The notes: generated from the sequence alone by a model not told the origin. Shown: positions 46,321-59,343, counted from the stretch's first letter. The stretch: 64,000 bases of DNA from Orientallactaga sibirica (GCA_036365145.1 JAEOAD010000015.1:10471501-10535500); one strand, 5' to 3'. Numbers and translations are program-made.

Positions 46321-47377
46321 GCCTAGCTGAGCCACATTAAAATCAATTTAAAATGAGAGATAAGCCTCTTCTTCCTTGATTGAAAAGTCCACAGGAGCAA
46401 GAGAAAGCCACACACAGCCCCATCAATCACCAGGGGCTCTACTTTCCTTGGCTTGCTTTTTCCATACAGCTACCAGGGGAGCTACCAGGGAGCAGAAAGG
46501 TCTTCCTTCCATGAGCTGTGGCTGGCTGCTCCCAGGCTGAGTCTCAGGACAGCTCTGGTGTCCTGAAGCCTGCCAGACACCTGCCCACTGACCAAAGCCA
46601 GAGGGTGGCAGAACACAGCCAGATGGAAGCCCAGAGGCCTAACCTTTGACCATCTCCAAAGGCTTGTCACCTGTCCCCCACCCTTCGCTCCCAGACCCAG
46701 AATTTATACCTCAGGGAAACCAGGTGTCTCCAGGCTTGTCTTAGCAGTCGGTGGAGAGCTGTGCAGAATAAGCTTTCTTATCCCGTTCTCCTCAGATAAT
46801 CTGACTGCTTTGACAATTCCTGTGAAGCTGCTTTTCCTGATCTTTTCAGGCAAACATGGGGTATATGTATATGTGCTATGTGCTGGGGCCTGGACCCACA
46901 CAGATCCTAGCATGTTAGCAGGCCTTGAGTAAGCATTTAACAAATGAATTAAGTAAACGTGGCTGAAATGTACCTACCAGCCTCCAGCCATTACTAATCA
47001 AGAAGACAGCATTTGGCATCAGGTTAGGTAGTTTTGATCTCAGCCTTTGTCAGTTTAACTTCTTTGTTTACAGGGTGGACAAGTCTTTGGTAGACCTCAG
47101 GACACACTGAGGAAGTGTTTGTTCATATAGATACACCTACCAGTCATGCTCAGGATGGCAGACTTCTGAAGGAGGTGACCTTGACCTGTAAGAGTTGAGT
47201 GTCTGTGACTGAGCAAGGCTGGGGAAAACATAACAGACCTTGATTGGTAGCGAAAGGTACCTGGAATTGTTCTATAGTGGTCATACCTCTGTATAGTACA
47301 GGTGGCCAGCCCAATTATTTTACACTCTGCCCTGAGGGAGGATGAGTCTAGAAAGTAGGCTTAAGAGACACTGAGAG
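46321..47377. other. Unique non-coding DNA
   Basis: No recognised feature other than a weak MIR/L2-like end at 46915-46960 ('gagtaagcatttaacaaatg'). Confidence 0.4.
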
Positions 47378-47640
47378 GAGGGTGGGGACATGGCTCAGTC
47401 AATAAAGTGCTTGCTGTGCAAGCATGAGGTTCTCCAGCACCCACGTAAAAGCAGGGTGTAGTCGCACATGTCTATAATCCCAGCGCTAGGAAGGTGGAAG
47501 ATCCCCAGGGATTGGCTATCTACTCTAGCAGAATTGGTAAACCCTGGTTTCAGCAAGGGACCCTGTCAAAAACAATAAGACATGAATGTACATATGTATA
47601 CACAGCACATGTACACACAAAAGAAAGAGACCGAGGAAAT
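47378..47640 (+). mobile_element. B4-like SINE
   Basis: Head 'ggggacatggctcagtcaat', middle 'cagcaagggaccctgtcaaa', and a CA-rich tail. Confidence 0.75.
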
Positions 47641-49034
47641 TGTCATGATCAAGCCACTAGGGTTTCATTGAATGTCCACCATAGCGGCAAAGAATGGACT
47701 TGATTTATAGTATAATTCTTCCCAGCAATTAGTGGAAGGATACTGACTCAAATGCATCATTGTTTCAAGCAATTGGACCACTTTGCAGTTCATCTGTGAA
47801 CCTGGAACGTGAGTTGGTAAGTCACAATTGCAGAGACTGAGGCCTCCATCAAGCTGGAACAAGGGGTGTGTGACAGACCCACGTACTGCAGGCTGCACCT
47901 CTGGTAGAGCAAACACGTTCCATGGTGCAGGCGTAGGAAGCGCGAGCTGACTGGACAGCGGCTGTTGAAGGAGTTCAAGCAGTGGTCATTTGCTGTGGTG
48001 TGGTTCAGCTGCTAATTGGCTGAGGCGCTCAGAGCCCAGGGCACTATAGGTTGCTTCCAATGCAAGGCTGTAAAGGAGGCCCCAGAGGCAGGGGGCTGGA
48101 GGGTGGCTCAGTGGTAGACCACAGGTTCAGCATGCATGAGACTTTGGGTTTGATCCCTAGTACCAGAGAGGCCTCAATCACAAACTCTGAGACCCCGGGC
48201 TCTGAAAGCAGCTTGCCTTTTGAATGGAGCCCAGAGCACTTTGCACATTGATTTGTTTGGCAGATATCCTTCAAGGCCTTTGGAAAGGGAGAATTTAAAA
48301 ATAGGGGAGGGCAACAAGTTATCAGAATAAGAACCTAACCAATCTGAACAGATACTGCCTGTCAGGTGCGACCTCAGCCTTGGCACTGACGCAGCCTGGA
48401 GCACAGGAGGGAGGGAGGCACTTGCATTCTAGTGGCCTTGGCATGAGGCTCAGCAGAAGCTTCCAAAAACAGATGATTCTAAACTGGATCCTGTGGGAGC
48501 AGAGGCAGAAGGGAAGGAGCCAGGTGTATCAGGCACCTTTGGGTGCAGGGTGGATGGCACATACACAAAGTCCCATAGCAAAAGAATCCATGAGACTCCA
48601 AGTTTCTAGCTTGCTCAGAGGTGGTGATCCTGGTGGTCTGTGGGGACCTGGCATGACTTAATGGTAACTGAAGACACAAGTTGAGGAGCAGCTGAAAGAT
48701 TTTAATCACATCAATTTTAAGGTGGAATCAATTTTTTTAGAAAGATCAATATCTATATTCTAATATAGACATTGACAGGCAAGTGATCAGAAACTCCCCA
48801 AATGACAGCAGGCATGTTAGCATTTCGCCCAGGACTGCTCTGTGTATACACGGGTATGGGTCTTCCTATCATTGGCTTTAACAGGACATTGTTCAGCCTA
48901 CAAACCAGACGATAACCCCTGTCTGTGATACAGCCCAAGCTATTGGTCTCACAAGCATTATGGACAGTGGCAGGGAGGGTTGTTAAAAAAGCTCTTCCTG
49001 ACTTCTGGGCCACTCAAGCCTACAATACCAGTTT
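47641..49034. other. Unique non-coding DNA with one ID-like SINE
   Basis: 48095-48168 is an ID-like element ('gggtggctcagtggtagacc', 'tttgggtttgatccctagta'). The rest shows no recognised feature. Confidence 0.5.
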
Positions 49035-49203
49035 TATGGGGTTTTTGTTTGTTTGTTTTGTTTTTCGAGATAGGGTCTCACTCTAGCCCAGGCTGACCTG
49101 GAGTTCACTATGTAGTCTCAGGGTGGCCTTGAACTCATGGCGATCCTCCTGCCTCTGCCTCCCAAGTGCTGGAATTAAAGGTGTGAACCACCACGCCCAG
49201 CTT
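49035..49203 (-). mobile_element. B1 SINE
   Basis: Reverse B1 with a (GTTT)n tail. Confidence 0.95.
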
Positions 49204-49365
49204 ATAAACCCTGTTTTTAACCTATCTGACCTGCCTGTAATATCTTGTTAATGATGGAAGAGAGGACTAAAAAGACATGGAGGTCAAGAGGGCTCCTTTT
49301 TCTAGATCAACCATGCTCAAACTCTGTGGTCTCTGGGCCTGTTTTATACTCTCAAAGATTAAGAC

Positions 49366-49702
49366 CCCAGCAAGCAAGGTGGCTGATGCCTGTAATCCCA
49401 GCACTGGGAGAATGAGAGAAGAGGATACAGCAACTTTGAGGTCAGCCTGGACTACCTAGTGAGTGTCAGGCCAGTCTGAGATCCTTTCAAAATGAACAAA
49501 ACAGACATACAAATAAACAGAAAACTCCCCCTAAGCATTATAAGACCCTCGAATTTTTTGCAGGGGGGAGGGGCACCACAGTCTCATGTAGCTTAGGCTG
49601 ACCTTAAACCCACTATGTAGCAGAGTGACCTAGAACGCCTGATCCTTCTGTCTCTACGTTCAAAGTACTGGGGTTACACATATGTGATGTCATGACTGGC
49701 TT
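49366..49702. mobile_element. Two old B1-related SINEs in opposite orientation
   Basis: 49366-49490 is plus ('gatgcctgtaatcccagcac'). 49556-49702 is minus and strongly diverged ('gtagcttaggctgaccttaa'). Confidence 0.7.
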
Positions 49703-50657
49703 CCCTAAGATCTTTTGTTTGAATAGATTACACTTATCAATATTTACTATGTTAGCAATTAAAACTGGGGACATTCCAAGGTATTCATTAGCTTATTTAA
49801 AGCAGCAGTAATATACCCATTATATGTTAATATGAGTAATACATATTTATGAAAAATAGACTTCCTCACACAAAGGTAAGCAGTGTGAAGGGTAGCATTA
49901 CTTACAGCTCATAAACCTCTCTGGCTTAATAGAAGACAACTGGATTCTCATACCCACCTCCATTTTGAATCTGCTAGAGTACCACATGCTACATGGATTC
50001 TTGTCATAGGAAAGAACAAGTGAAAAGGCAAAGAAATACCTTGGTATTCTAATCAAAATACCTCATAGACCTTCTACGAAGTTTTCAGGGTCCCACAGGC
50101 ACTTTTCTTCTCTCTGTGCCTTGTCCTAATGGAGCTGCTCTTTAGGAGGAAATAAAACTTTTCTCCTTCCCTCTCCCCTCACTCCCCAGAGCATGGCTCA
50201 GTCTGCTCTTGGTTGCAGACTGGAAGACTTAAACAACAAAAACATATTCCACACAGTTCTGAAGGCTGCAAGTCCTACCATGTAAGTGCTCCTCAATTTA
50301 GTTCCTGGTGAGAGCCACTTCCTGGCTGCCTTTTCACTGAGTCCTCACATACAGAAACAGGAAGACAGAGACAGCGGGCCTCAGAGTCTTTATACAAGCA
50401 CTAATCCCATCATGAGGTGCCCAACTCCATGGCTTCTTTTAAATTTAGTTCCCTCCTAGAGGCACCATGTCCAAATAGTGTCATGCAGAAAGTTAGGACT
50501 GGAACATATGAATGTTGGTGGGGGCGGGGGGGCAGAAGTGGGAACAGAATTCAGTCCATAGCAGACCATGACTTCTGGTAAGTCAGGAAGTTACTCAGAA
50601 GCAAGGGTGGGTGTTCCTTGGACAGAATGTCAGGCTCACCATGGCCCATTAAGTGCA
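49703..50657. other. Unique non-coding DNA
   Basis: No recognised feature. Confidence 0.4.
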
Positions 50658-50986
50658 TGTGGTGTCTGAATGTAAAATGTCCCCCATTAGACTCATGTGT
50701 TTGAATACCCAATTCCCACTTGGTGGCAATGTTGGGGAAGTTTGTGGAACTGTTAAGGAGATGGAGGCTTGCAGGAGGAAGCATGTCACTGGGGTGCATG
50801 CCTTGACAGTAGAGCTGAACCCCATGTGATATGATGGTTTCCTGCTTCTGCCATGCTTAAGCCCTTAGCTCCCCCTCACCCACCCATGGACTGTACCTGC
50901 TGGAATCGTAAGCTGAAATAATTTTCCTTCTCTAAGTTGTTTATGGTCAGATATTTTTTCACAGCATCAAAAAAGTAACCAATGAA
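50658..50986 (+). mobile_element. MaLR-type solo LTR
   Basis: It runs TGTGGTGTCTGAATG to 'aaaaaagtaaccaatga', with 'cgtaagctgaaataat' as the degraded polyadenylation signal. The flanks gtgca and atgca nearly match. Confidence 0.7.
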
Positions 50987-51039
50987 ATGCATGTATCTGG
51001 AGTCTCTCAGATTGGTTCAATCCCCAGCCATAATGGTCA

Positions 51040-51645
51040 CCAGACCTAAAACTTGTCTGGGTCACCTCTTTTCTCTCACTTATCACTGTAACCTCCTGCA
51101 AAACTCTCTGTCTGTCCCTTCTCTGTGTGTCCATGAATGCCACTGGTCCTGGATACTTCTTCTCTTTCCTGGGCTCCTGTCACCAGCCTATTGGCTCTCA
51201 TATGTCCAAACTATGCTCTGTGAGAACTAAAGGAATCTTTGAAATCACAAATCTAAGCAGGCTACCCATTTGTTTAAAACTCTACAGTGGAAGCTCCCAT
51301 TGCAATTGTCTCATTAGCAAGTCCATAAGTTTCAGGTGCACCCAGTACCTCTTAATCACCGCTCTTGTGGCCTCCTGGTGAGGCCCTATGCCTCTGGCAC
51401 ACTCCCTACTCAAGCTGCTCCTTGCCTGGAAGGCTCTTCTCACCTTTCTTACTTTAGGCATCCCTTCTTTTTGGCACCAAATAAGCCATCCAGGGAGCCT
51501 TCCCCAACTGCAATGACTAGGTCAGTTCCTCTTAATTAGAGGCATTTATAGAAACTTTGATAGTTGCAAGTTTAAAACTATTATTTGATCAATACATAAT
51601 TCTCTACCAGATTCATGGGGGACTTGTGCATTAGCTAGGTATTGT
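51040..51645 (+). mobile_element. L2 LINE 3' region, split by a MaLR element
   Basis: The blocks 'gtttaaaactctacagtgga', 'agctgctccttgcctggaag', 'gagccttccccaactgcaat' and 'aattagaggcatttatagaa' lie in L2 3' order. The MaLR at 51646-53765 landed in its tail. Confidence 0.75.
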
Positions 51646-53765
51646 TGCAGTTAGTAAATTGTTGCTAGGACAAAAGACTCCATCAGAAGCAGCTTATGGG
51701 AGGAAAGGGTTTATTTCAGCTTGCAGTTTCAAGGGGAAGTTTCATCATGCCAGGGAGAGGATAGCATGAATAAGATCTTGTTATATAACTTTAGGTGGAT
51801 GTAGTCTAAGTACGGGGATTGGAACTAGGCTCATAAACCTCAAGGTCTGCTCCCAGTGACACACCTCCTTCGGCAAGGCTCCACATCCCAAATTGCCACC
51901 TGGTAGAAATGGAATATGAGGCTTAATCACAAACCCACGAGGCTATGAGGGACACTTTACATTTACACTACCACATTCCACCCCTGGCCTCCATGTACTC
52001 ATGACCATCTCATGAAGCAAAGTTCATTCAGTCCAACTTTAAAAGCCCCCATAGTCTACCAATCTCAACACTACTCAAAAGTCGAAAGTCTCATCTGACA
52101 TTCAAGATAGTCTTGTAAGTGTGAGCCTTGTAAAATCAAAAAACACAAGTTAAGGGCTGGAGAGATGGCTTAGCAGTTAAGGCGCCTGCCCGCGAAGCCT
52201 AAGAACACCAGTTTGATTCTCCAGGTCCCATGTTTAGCCAGACACAAAAAGTGGCGCAAGCATGCAATGTCACACATGCGCACAATGGGGTGCACATGTC
52301 TGGAGCTCAATCACAGAGACTGAGAGGCCACTGGTGCGCCCATTCTCTATCTGTCTCTCTCCCTTTCTCTCTTGCTTTTTCTGTCTCTCTCAAATTAAAA
52401 AAAAAAAAAGTTAAATACTTCAACACATAATAACACAGAGTAAACATTCTCACTGCAAAAAGAAGGCATAGCAATGAAAGGCTGGATAAAGGCACGATTC
52501 AAAACAAGCAGGAAAAATACCACATCCTGTAGCTCCATGTCTGGCATCTGGGACCCACAATGAAATGCTTCAAAAATCTTCAAATTCTGCTCCTTCAGCC
52601 ATATTGTTTGCTTTCTGGATAGAGTCACCTGAGCCAGAGCAAGCAGCTTTCCTTGGCAGCCATCCCATAGTCCTAGGATCTCCAGTGCAACCCACAGTTT
52701 ATCTCCATGGCTACATGCCATGGCTCCTCATGCCCACCATGCAGGGACCATAGCCTTGCTATATATCACTTAGGGACTGTCCCCCAAAACTGAGCTGCAA
52801 ATCAAGTAACCCTCTTTTTCCTGAATTTGTCATACTTTAAAAACCAGTACAAGGTGGGCTAACAGGTTTGTTAATCCAGGAGGGGAATAAAACTGACCTT
52901 GAAGAGCAGAAAACTCCTTCAGCATTCTTCTTTCAGGCCCCCTCATTTCAAGAGAGAATAAGCATTCTTCCTCCTGTCCCAATGTACAGCAGCAGGCCCA
53001 ATATCAATGATGGTTCTCTCTCAAACAACTGCAGCAGAAACTTGCAGTATCTGTGTTCGAATCTGAACCTGCTCACATTTACGTTTCACCCGTAAAAGTT
53101 CATTACTTTTAAATTTAACTTTACTCAAGTTCTCAAGACACAGGCAGAGCAGCCCACCTCTCACATAAACTGCCTCAAGCCCATTACTAACAAAGTCCTT
53201 TCCCCCTCTGAAACCTCGTAAGCCGAGCTTCCACAGTCCACAGTTCTCTCCGCAGTTAGGCCTTTCAAACTCTGACCAGAATGGTCTATCAAGCTTTGCT
53301 TATGGTACTGTGAGACATACTTAGTCCAAAGTTCCAAATATTTCCATATTCCCTGTACAAATCACCCCCCCTCAAAAAAAAAAACAAAATAGCCACCTTT
53401 ATTGCAATAGCAACTCCACTTCTCAGTACCCAAATTTTATAGAGGTTAGTTTTTCATTCCTGAGTCAAAATAACCAAAAGCAGCTTATAGGAGGAAAGGG
53501 TTTATTTCAGGCTTACAGTTTCGAGGAGAAGCTTCATCTGGGCAGAAAAAGGGTAGCACAATCAGGAAGCTGTCACATATCTGGGTGGAAGTAATCTAAG
53601 TACTGGGCTTGGAACTGGATGAATAAACTTCAAGGTCATCTCCAGTGACATTTCTCCTCCCAGCAAGGCTTCACCTCCCAAATTGCCACCCACTGGGGAT
53701 TGAGTATGAGGCTTAATCACAAATACAAGAGACTATGGCGGATACTCTACATTCAAATTACCACA
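51646..53765 (-). mobile_element. Complete MaLR element (LTR-internal-LTR)
   Basis: It is bounded by attgt on both sides (51641-51645, 53766-53770). The 3' LTR is 51646-51975, the non-coding internal part 51976-53439, and the 5' LTR about 53440-53765. The internal region has the same framework as 34536-35757 ('gtccaactttaaaagccccc', 'aacacagagtaaacattctc'). A tRNA-SINE sits in it. Its LTRs are more diverged than those of 34210-37430, so it is older. Confidence 0.88.
52155..52412 (+). mobile_element. tRNA-derived SINE, long subtype
   Basis: The head is standard, but the middle is about 50 bp longer ('acatgcgcacaatggggtgc') than in the common form. The same long form occurs at 59093. Confidence 0.93.
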
Positions 53766-53770
53766 ATTGT

Positions 53771-55193
53771 GTAACAAATTTTCCAAAAATTTGCAATGTA
53801 AGACAAGCTTATTAACTCAATGTGTTTGGTCTGAATTCTGAGTGTAGTTTAGCTGGGTGCTTCTAGATCAGGACCTCCCAGGACATTGTATTCAGGACAC
53901 CACCCAGGACTGCTGTTCCAAAGGCTTGACTAGAGTTAAAGACCCACTTCCATGATGGCCATGTGGCCTCTCAGGGCTGCCGAGAGTTCTCACAGCAGTG
54001 AAGAAAGTGTTAGATTAGATTATCTTATTTAAACAGTAATGATGATCCAAAGCAAGCCTGCTCACCTCCGTTGGCATTTCTAGCGAATTCTCAGGGATAA
54101 TTAAATCCCAGACCTTACTTGCCTCTCATGCCTCAAAGCCCAAATATTTGAATTCTACTCAAAGGGTTAAGTAAACACTGTCATGCCTAAGCCCAGCTGG
54201 AACCAGGTGAGTGAGGCCTCAGATTAGGACAAACATCTGCCTACAGTGGTGCAGTCCATCCAGTGGAGAATCCTGGTCAGCTATTTGTCTTCAGGCATGT
54301 GGATCAGAGAAGAGGCAGTTGAAAGCATTGGCAAGTGCTGGTTTTACCCTACTCTCGTCTTCCACATCCACTGCGCCCCACCAAGGGGATATTTAGCTGT
54401 TCAAACAACTTTGTCAAGTGCCTCCTTTTCATGGATCTGCCAGACCTCAAAGCTCCATGGTGTAAAGCAACGGGGGTGGGGGCGGGGAGACAGCTGACAT
54501 TCAGCCTGCAGTCTCAATGTCTCCCTGATGTGTCTGCCCCTGAAAATACAGCTTTTCAATAATGCATGGAGCTATTAGCGCCAGGCAGAGGACGACTTGC
54601 TCCCTCCCAGTGATCAAAGCTGCCGCTGGGGAGCCCAGTCGGAGATCAGATTTCATGGGCTCCTTGTAACCACGGCTGCTCCTCCAGATGAGATTAGAAT
54701 GGGCTGTTTCATGTCCAACGATGAAAGCAGCAAGGATTTGGGAGAAAATCCAGCTTCCTAGAGAAATCAAAACGTTTCTATTTCATTACAAATGGATGCA
54801 TGACACAGCTAATCGCTCCTGTGAGAGGCAACACTGTGGGACCAGCTGTCTACACCAGCAGCTCCTCCTAGATGCTGTGTAAAATGTGTAGGATACAGGA
54901 TCAGGGAAGCTACGCCATTTCCTATGTTCAGGGCCTCTTCTGGGCTAGAGAGACCTGTCCCAAATCCTTAGGAGATTCTCCTCCATCCTGCATTAGCAAA
55001 GGTGGGTGCAGTTCCCTTCAAGGTGATGGGATGATTGAAGCCGAGACCACTGAGGGGAACTGTCTGCAGCCCACAGCTGTCATAATATTAATAGCTTCTC
55101 ATTATTGTGCACGTTTATATGCTCATCTCTGCACACAGAACCATGAATCCTTGCAGCAGCAACTGGCCATATATTATTAGATCTTCCTACAGT
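53771..55193. other. Unique DNA with strong conserved-element candidate (54195-54890)
   Basis: The stretch lacks repeats and holds long motif-rich AT/GC-mixed segments such as 'gcttttcaataatgcatgga', 'gctattagcgccaggcag', 'gatgagattagaatgggctg' and 'catttcattacaaatggatg'. Stops interrupt all frames. This looks like a developmental enhancer-type conserved non-coding element, by inference only. Confidence 0.45.
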
Positions 55194-55458
55194 GGCTGGG
55201 TGAGGTGGGGCATGTGTATAATCCCAGTGCTCAGGAAGCTGAGGCAGGATGATTGAGAGTTCCAAGTAAAACCCTGTCTCAAAAAAGCTAAACTGTGGCA
55301 GTGTGGGGGGCACTTGCCTATAATCTTAGCACTCAGGAGACTATGGTGGGATGAACACTATGAGTTAGAGGCCAGCCTAGAACTACAGAATCAGTTCCAG
55401 GTCGGCCTTGGCTGGAGTGAGAGCCTATCTCAAACAACAACAAAGCCAAACCAAACTA
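55194..55458 (+). mobile_element. Two head-to-tail B1-related SINEs
   Basis: 55194-55288 is a shortened B1. 55292-55458 is a fuller B1 with an (AAC)n-like tail. Confidence 0.85.
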
Positions 55459-55464
55459 TAGAAA

Positions 55465-55846
55465 TGTCGGTTTCCCTCCACCGGCAGGTAGAGCGGAAGA
55501 GAGAGAGTCGGGCCAGCCGCTTCTCTCGAGGCTGAGCGGGAAGGTGGGTGTCGCAGCTCAAACCCCTCCCCCCCAAAACACCGGGGAGAAAAACCACATT
55601 GATCCGGGAGTCTGTCAGGGCAGAAAACTCAGTTTATTGTCATGGGAAGGTGTTTATTTACTTTGAGAAAGAGGGTGGGAAAAAGGATGAGAGAAAGGTA
55701 TAAGGGCCAATATTATTTCACCACGTCATCAGTAGCTGGGCGGAGGCAGTCTGCTTAGGTGCTGAGTCACTCCAAGGACAGGTCGCTAAACTCTAGCTGG
55801 GCTCAGAACCACTAGGCCTCACACCGGGGCCTCTTAGGGCCCAACA
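55465..55846 (-). mobile_element. ERVK-like solo LTR
   Basis: Plus-strand ends are TGTCGG and CCAACA, so it reads TGTTGG...CCGACA on the minus strand. The perfect 6 bp target duplication tagaaa (55459-55464, 55847-55852) is typical of ERVK (class II). On the minus strand, CAATAAAC (complement of 55632-55639) marks polyadenylation. The R/U5 part (55465-55620) is GC- and CpG-rich, unlike the rest of the window. Confidence 0.85.
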
Positions 55847-55852
55847 TAGAAA

Positions 55853-56582
55853 GATATTGATATGGCAAAAAATTAAGGATATTAAGACATGTTAGAGCGC
55901 AGAGAGAAATCCCAGGGTCATGTTCCTGCCCCAGTTCAACTGCCTCCTTAAGTAGCTCCAAAAGCAGAAGGAAGAGTCCCTAGAGGAGCGCACCGATCTA
56001 CCACAAGGAAGAGGAGGCCACTGAGCCAGCACTACCATGGGAACTGCCCGGCCTGACCTTGAAGGACGCCCAGTCTTCATCCCAGTGTCTTCCCTTGTGC
56101 TCTCCAGTGGGCTCTTGCCTCTTGCTGGGGATAGTAGAGGCTGAGACCTTAAAGTCTTCTGACTGCTGGCTCTGAACCCTCAGGTCCTTACCCTCTCTGG
56201 CCTGGCTTATATTACCTGTGAGTTACAGGTCATAAGGCAAGACAGCTCCGGGAAAAGCACAATCAATGTTAAATGGGATTCCCCTAGTTTGTAGACCACG
56301 CCAAGTGCCCACCTTAGCTCCAGGGCCCCTTCTTTCCTCTGCAGTCATTTTCCCAATTCCATCCAAGTCCCCAAACTGGGATACCTGAGTCAAATCGGTT
56401 TCTTCTGAAGGTCTTCTCCATGTCTGCATTGTCTCCATCTTGGATGCTTCTCCCAGAAGCTTTCTGCAACAGGAATGGGTCCTCCTCCCAGTGGTTACTC
56501 TCTTCTGGCTTTGTGAGATGAGGATCCATTTCACCAACCTACTCTAAAGCTACATAGAGCAGGCACAAGTCTCTCTGTCTCC
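55853..56582. other. Unique non-coding DNA
   Basis: No recognised feature. The minus frame at 56223-56537 has no domain. Confidence 0.4.
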
Positions 56583-56799
56583 TTTTTTTTTTTTTTTTTT
56601 TTTTTTGTGTGAGAGAGAATTGGCACACCAGGGCCTCCCTGCAATCACACTGCAGATGGGTGCATCACCTTGTGCACATGTATGACCTTGTACACTTGTC
56701 TCACCTTGTGTGTCTGGCTTAAGTGGGATCTAGAGAATTGAACATGGGTTCTTAGGCCTCACAGACAAGTGTCTTAACCACTAAGCTATCTCTCCAGCA
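56583..56799 (-). mobile_element. tRNA-derived SINE, variant
   Basis: A poly-T lead, a short GA run and an extra 'tgtatgaccttgtacacttg' insert compared with the common form. Flanked by ctctgtctcc on both sides. Confidence 0.93.
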
Positions 56800-57419
56800 C
56801 TCTGTCTCCACTTTGATCTGCATTTCCCCAATCCCTGCCTGGGCATTCAGCCCAACACAGGCCTCAGTGGGCTGCTGGTGACTTTTTAGTTCTGGCTTCA
56901 GAGTGTTCAGCAGACTTCATGTGAAAGGAGCATCCACTCTGTCCATTCCTGCCCCTAGACACAGATCCGCTAGCAGGCCAAGGAATGCTGTATGGCAAAT
57001 TCCTCCACATTGAAAGTAGTAAACAACTATTGCCAGCTTTATCAAAAGAAGCTGGGACAATTCATGAGAGACTCTAGAAAGCGGGCCTGTTGACATTCTC
57101 CCATAGAAGGAAGAGTGGTCATCAGACCCCCCCCAACCCGCCACATGAGATCTCAGGCATCCCTGTTCCAGTTGTATGGACTCAGGGGGAGATAGAGTAT
57201 AAAGAGGGTAAAAGAACAAGAGACAAGGAGCCTTACTGATGCACTGCTTTGGGGTCTTCACGCTCTGTAAGTCCTTACCCTGGGATGAAAGGGAAGAGCA
57301 TCTGTGGGAATAACCCCAACACTCCACTGAAGTGGGATGAGACTTCTTGGTGGTATGGCTGCTTTCCAGTAAGCAACCCCTCACCCTGCTCTGTAAGAAC
57401 CCCAATAAACTGTTAAAAA
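56800..57419. other. Unique non-coding DNA
   Basis: The long minus frame (56917-57654) crosses from here into the L1 5' end. It has no recognisable domain. Confidence 0.4.
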
Positions 57420-58199
57420 TTGGAGGACTTTTGGATAAGATGGTGGCATAGTAGCCACACCAAAGCAGCCTGGGAAGGAAAATAAGCAGAAAAATAGCAA
57501 AATATACTCTTCTACCAAAAAGTGAAGGTGTATAAGGAATTATCCACCATAGCAGAGAAGCAGGAGAGATCCGGATCTTCCAGCAAGCAGGAAACTGGCT
57601 AGAATCCCATGGAGAGGCCAGTGGCCCCAATCTGCGTACCCACCCAGCCAGCACAGAGCTGCAGGAACAGAAGCCAGGTGAAAGGATTTTCCACTCACAT
57701 CAGCCTCCTCACAAAGGCAAGAAACCTGAAGGGGAAGACAGCAGGGGCCAGCTGAGCAGCTGATGAAGTAGATCATAAATGGGACTAGCTGAGCACCTCC
57801 CATCCCTCAAGCACCAATGCCACAAACCACCAGAGAACTCATCCACCCCCAGCCACACGGCATCCAGCACAGCTGATCAGAACACCAGAGCCAGCGACCA
57901 AAGCAGCCTAACCAAACCCACAGTGCAACAGAGAAGGATCAAGGTGGGCACTCAGCATTGATGAGATTGGAAGCCATCACAAAAGGTAACAGGGCCTCTT
58001 TACACAAAGTCAGGTACATAGACCTACACTGTAAGTGCTAATCTCACCTTCCATGTCAGGGTAAGTTATGTGTTAGATTTGATTGATATATTCTTGGTCG
58101 GCTTTACCATTCTCAAATGAGCTGTATTTTGGTGTTGACTGTTGTTGTCTTTGACATTTCCTGATTTATAGGGCCTTTGTCTTTCTTCTGTCATTTTTG

Positions 58200-58512
58200 G
58201 GGATAGGGTCTGACTTTCCCACAGGCTGACCTGGAACCCATTTCAGGTCAGAAATCTAAACTTCCCAGTTGACAGGATTAAGGGTGTGGAATAATGCGCA
58301 CCCTTAGGGACTTTGGCTTTATTAGATTATCTGTTTGTGTTTTTTTGTTTATTTGTTTGCTTGTTTGTTTTGTTTTTCGAGGGGTCTCACTCTAGCTCAG
58401 CTGACCTGGAATTCACTCTGTATTCTCAAGGTAGCCTCAAACTCACAGCAATCCTCCTACCTCTGCCTCCCAAGTGCTGGGATTAAAGGTGTGCGCCACC
58501 ATGCCCAGCTCT
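58200..58512 (-). mobile_element. Two reversed B1 SINEs in the L1 5' region
   Basis: 58200-58305 is an old, degraded copy. 58340-58512 is well preserved with a (GTTT)n tail. Confidence 0.85.
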
Positions 58513-59092
58513 TATCTGTATGTTTTAATTTGCATTCTTGCATAAATACTCTGTGCTGGTTTTGGTTGAATATATACATTGCTCAGTTGAATTTTAGAAT
58601 TTTCTAGTAATTTGCTCATCCAGCCTATGAGAATATTTGATTAGAAGACAAACTCAACACCTAGGGTCACTTCTGCTGTTACCCTGGAAGTATAAGAGCT
58701 ATACTCCAGGGTAGAGTATAACTCCTATCCTGAAGATATATAAAGTCAGATTTATCTGGCAAAGAACACTGCAGATAATTAGAAAATCCAATCATCAAAT
58801 TAACTCAAGATGCAAAAATCTCTACACTATAATACAAGAAACAAAAAGTCAAGACAATACAATCCCACCAACAATTATAAATCCATCAGAAATGACCTCC
58901 AGTGAGACTGCATTAGATGAAAATGCCTGACAAAGATTTCAAAAAATGATTGTATCTATGTTCAAAGAAATCAAAGAAGTAAACAAACTCCTGAAGAAAT
59001 CTCAAGAAAACACAGGAAAACAACTTGATGAAATAAGGAGGTCAATATAAACATGAGTAAGAAAACAGAAAAAATGAAAAAATATCAATTAG

Positions 59093-59343
59093 GGCTGGAG
59101 AGATGGCTTAGTGATTAAGGCGCCTGCCTGCTAAGCCTAAGAACGCTGGTTCCAATTTCCAGGTCCAGCATTTAGCCAGATGCTAAGTGACACAGGGCGC
59201 AATGCCACACTTGCCCACAAGGGGGAGCATGCATCTGGAGTTTGTTCACAGTGGCTGAGAGGCTGCTGGTGCGCCCATTCTCTATCTGTCTCCCTCTCCT
59301 TCTCCCTCTATCTCTCTCTGTGTCTCTCCCCGCCCCCCACAAA
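59093..59343 (+). mobile_element. tRNA-derived SINE, long subtype, in L1 ORF1
   Basis: Standard head plus the long middle, as at 52155. The flanks aatatcaattag and aataccaatcag form a slightly diverged target duplication. Confidence 0.93.

Noticed and set aside
56917..57654. Longest open frame of the window (245 codons, minus strand)
   Set aside because: It runs from unique DNA into the L1 5' end, shows no domain or conserved motif, and is on the antisense strand of the L1. Likely chance.
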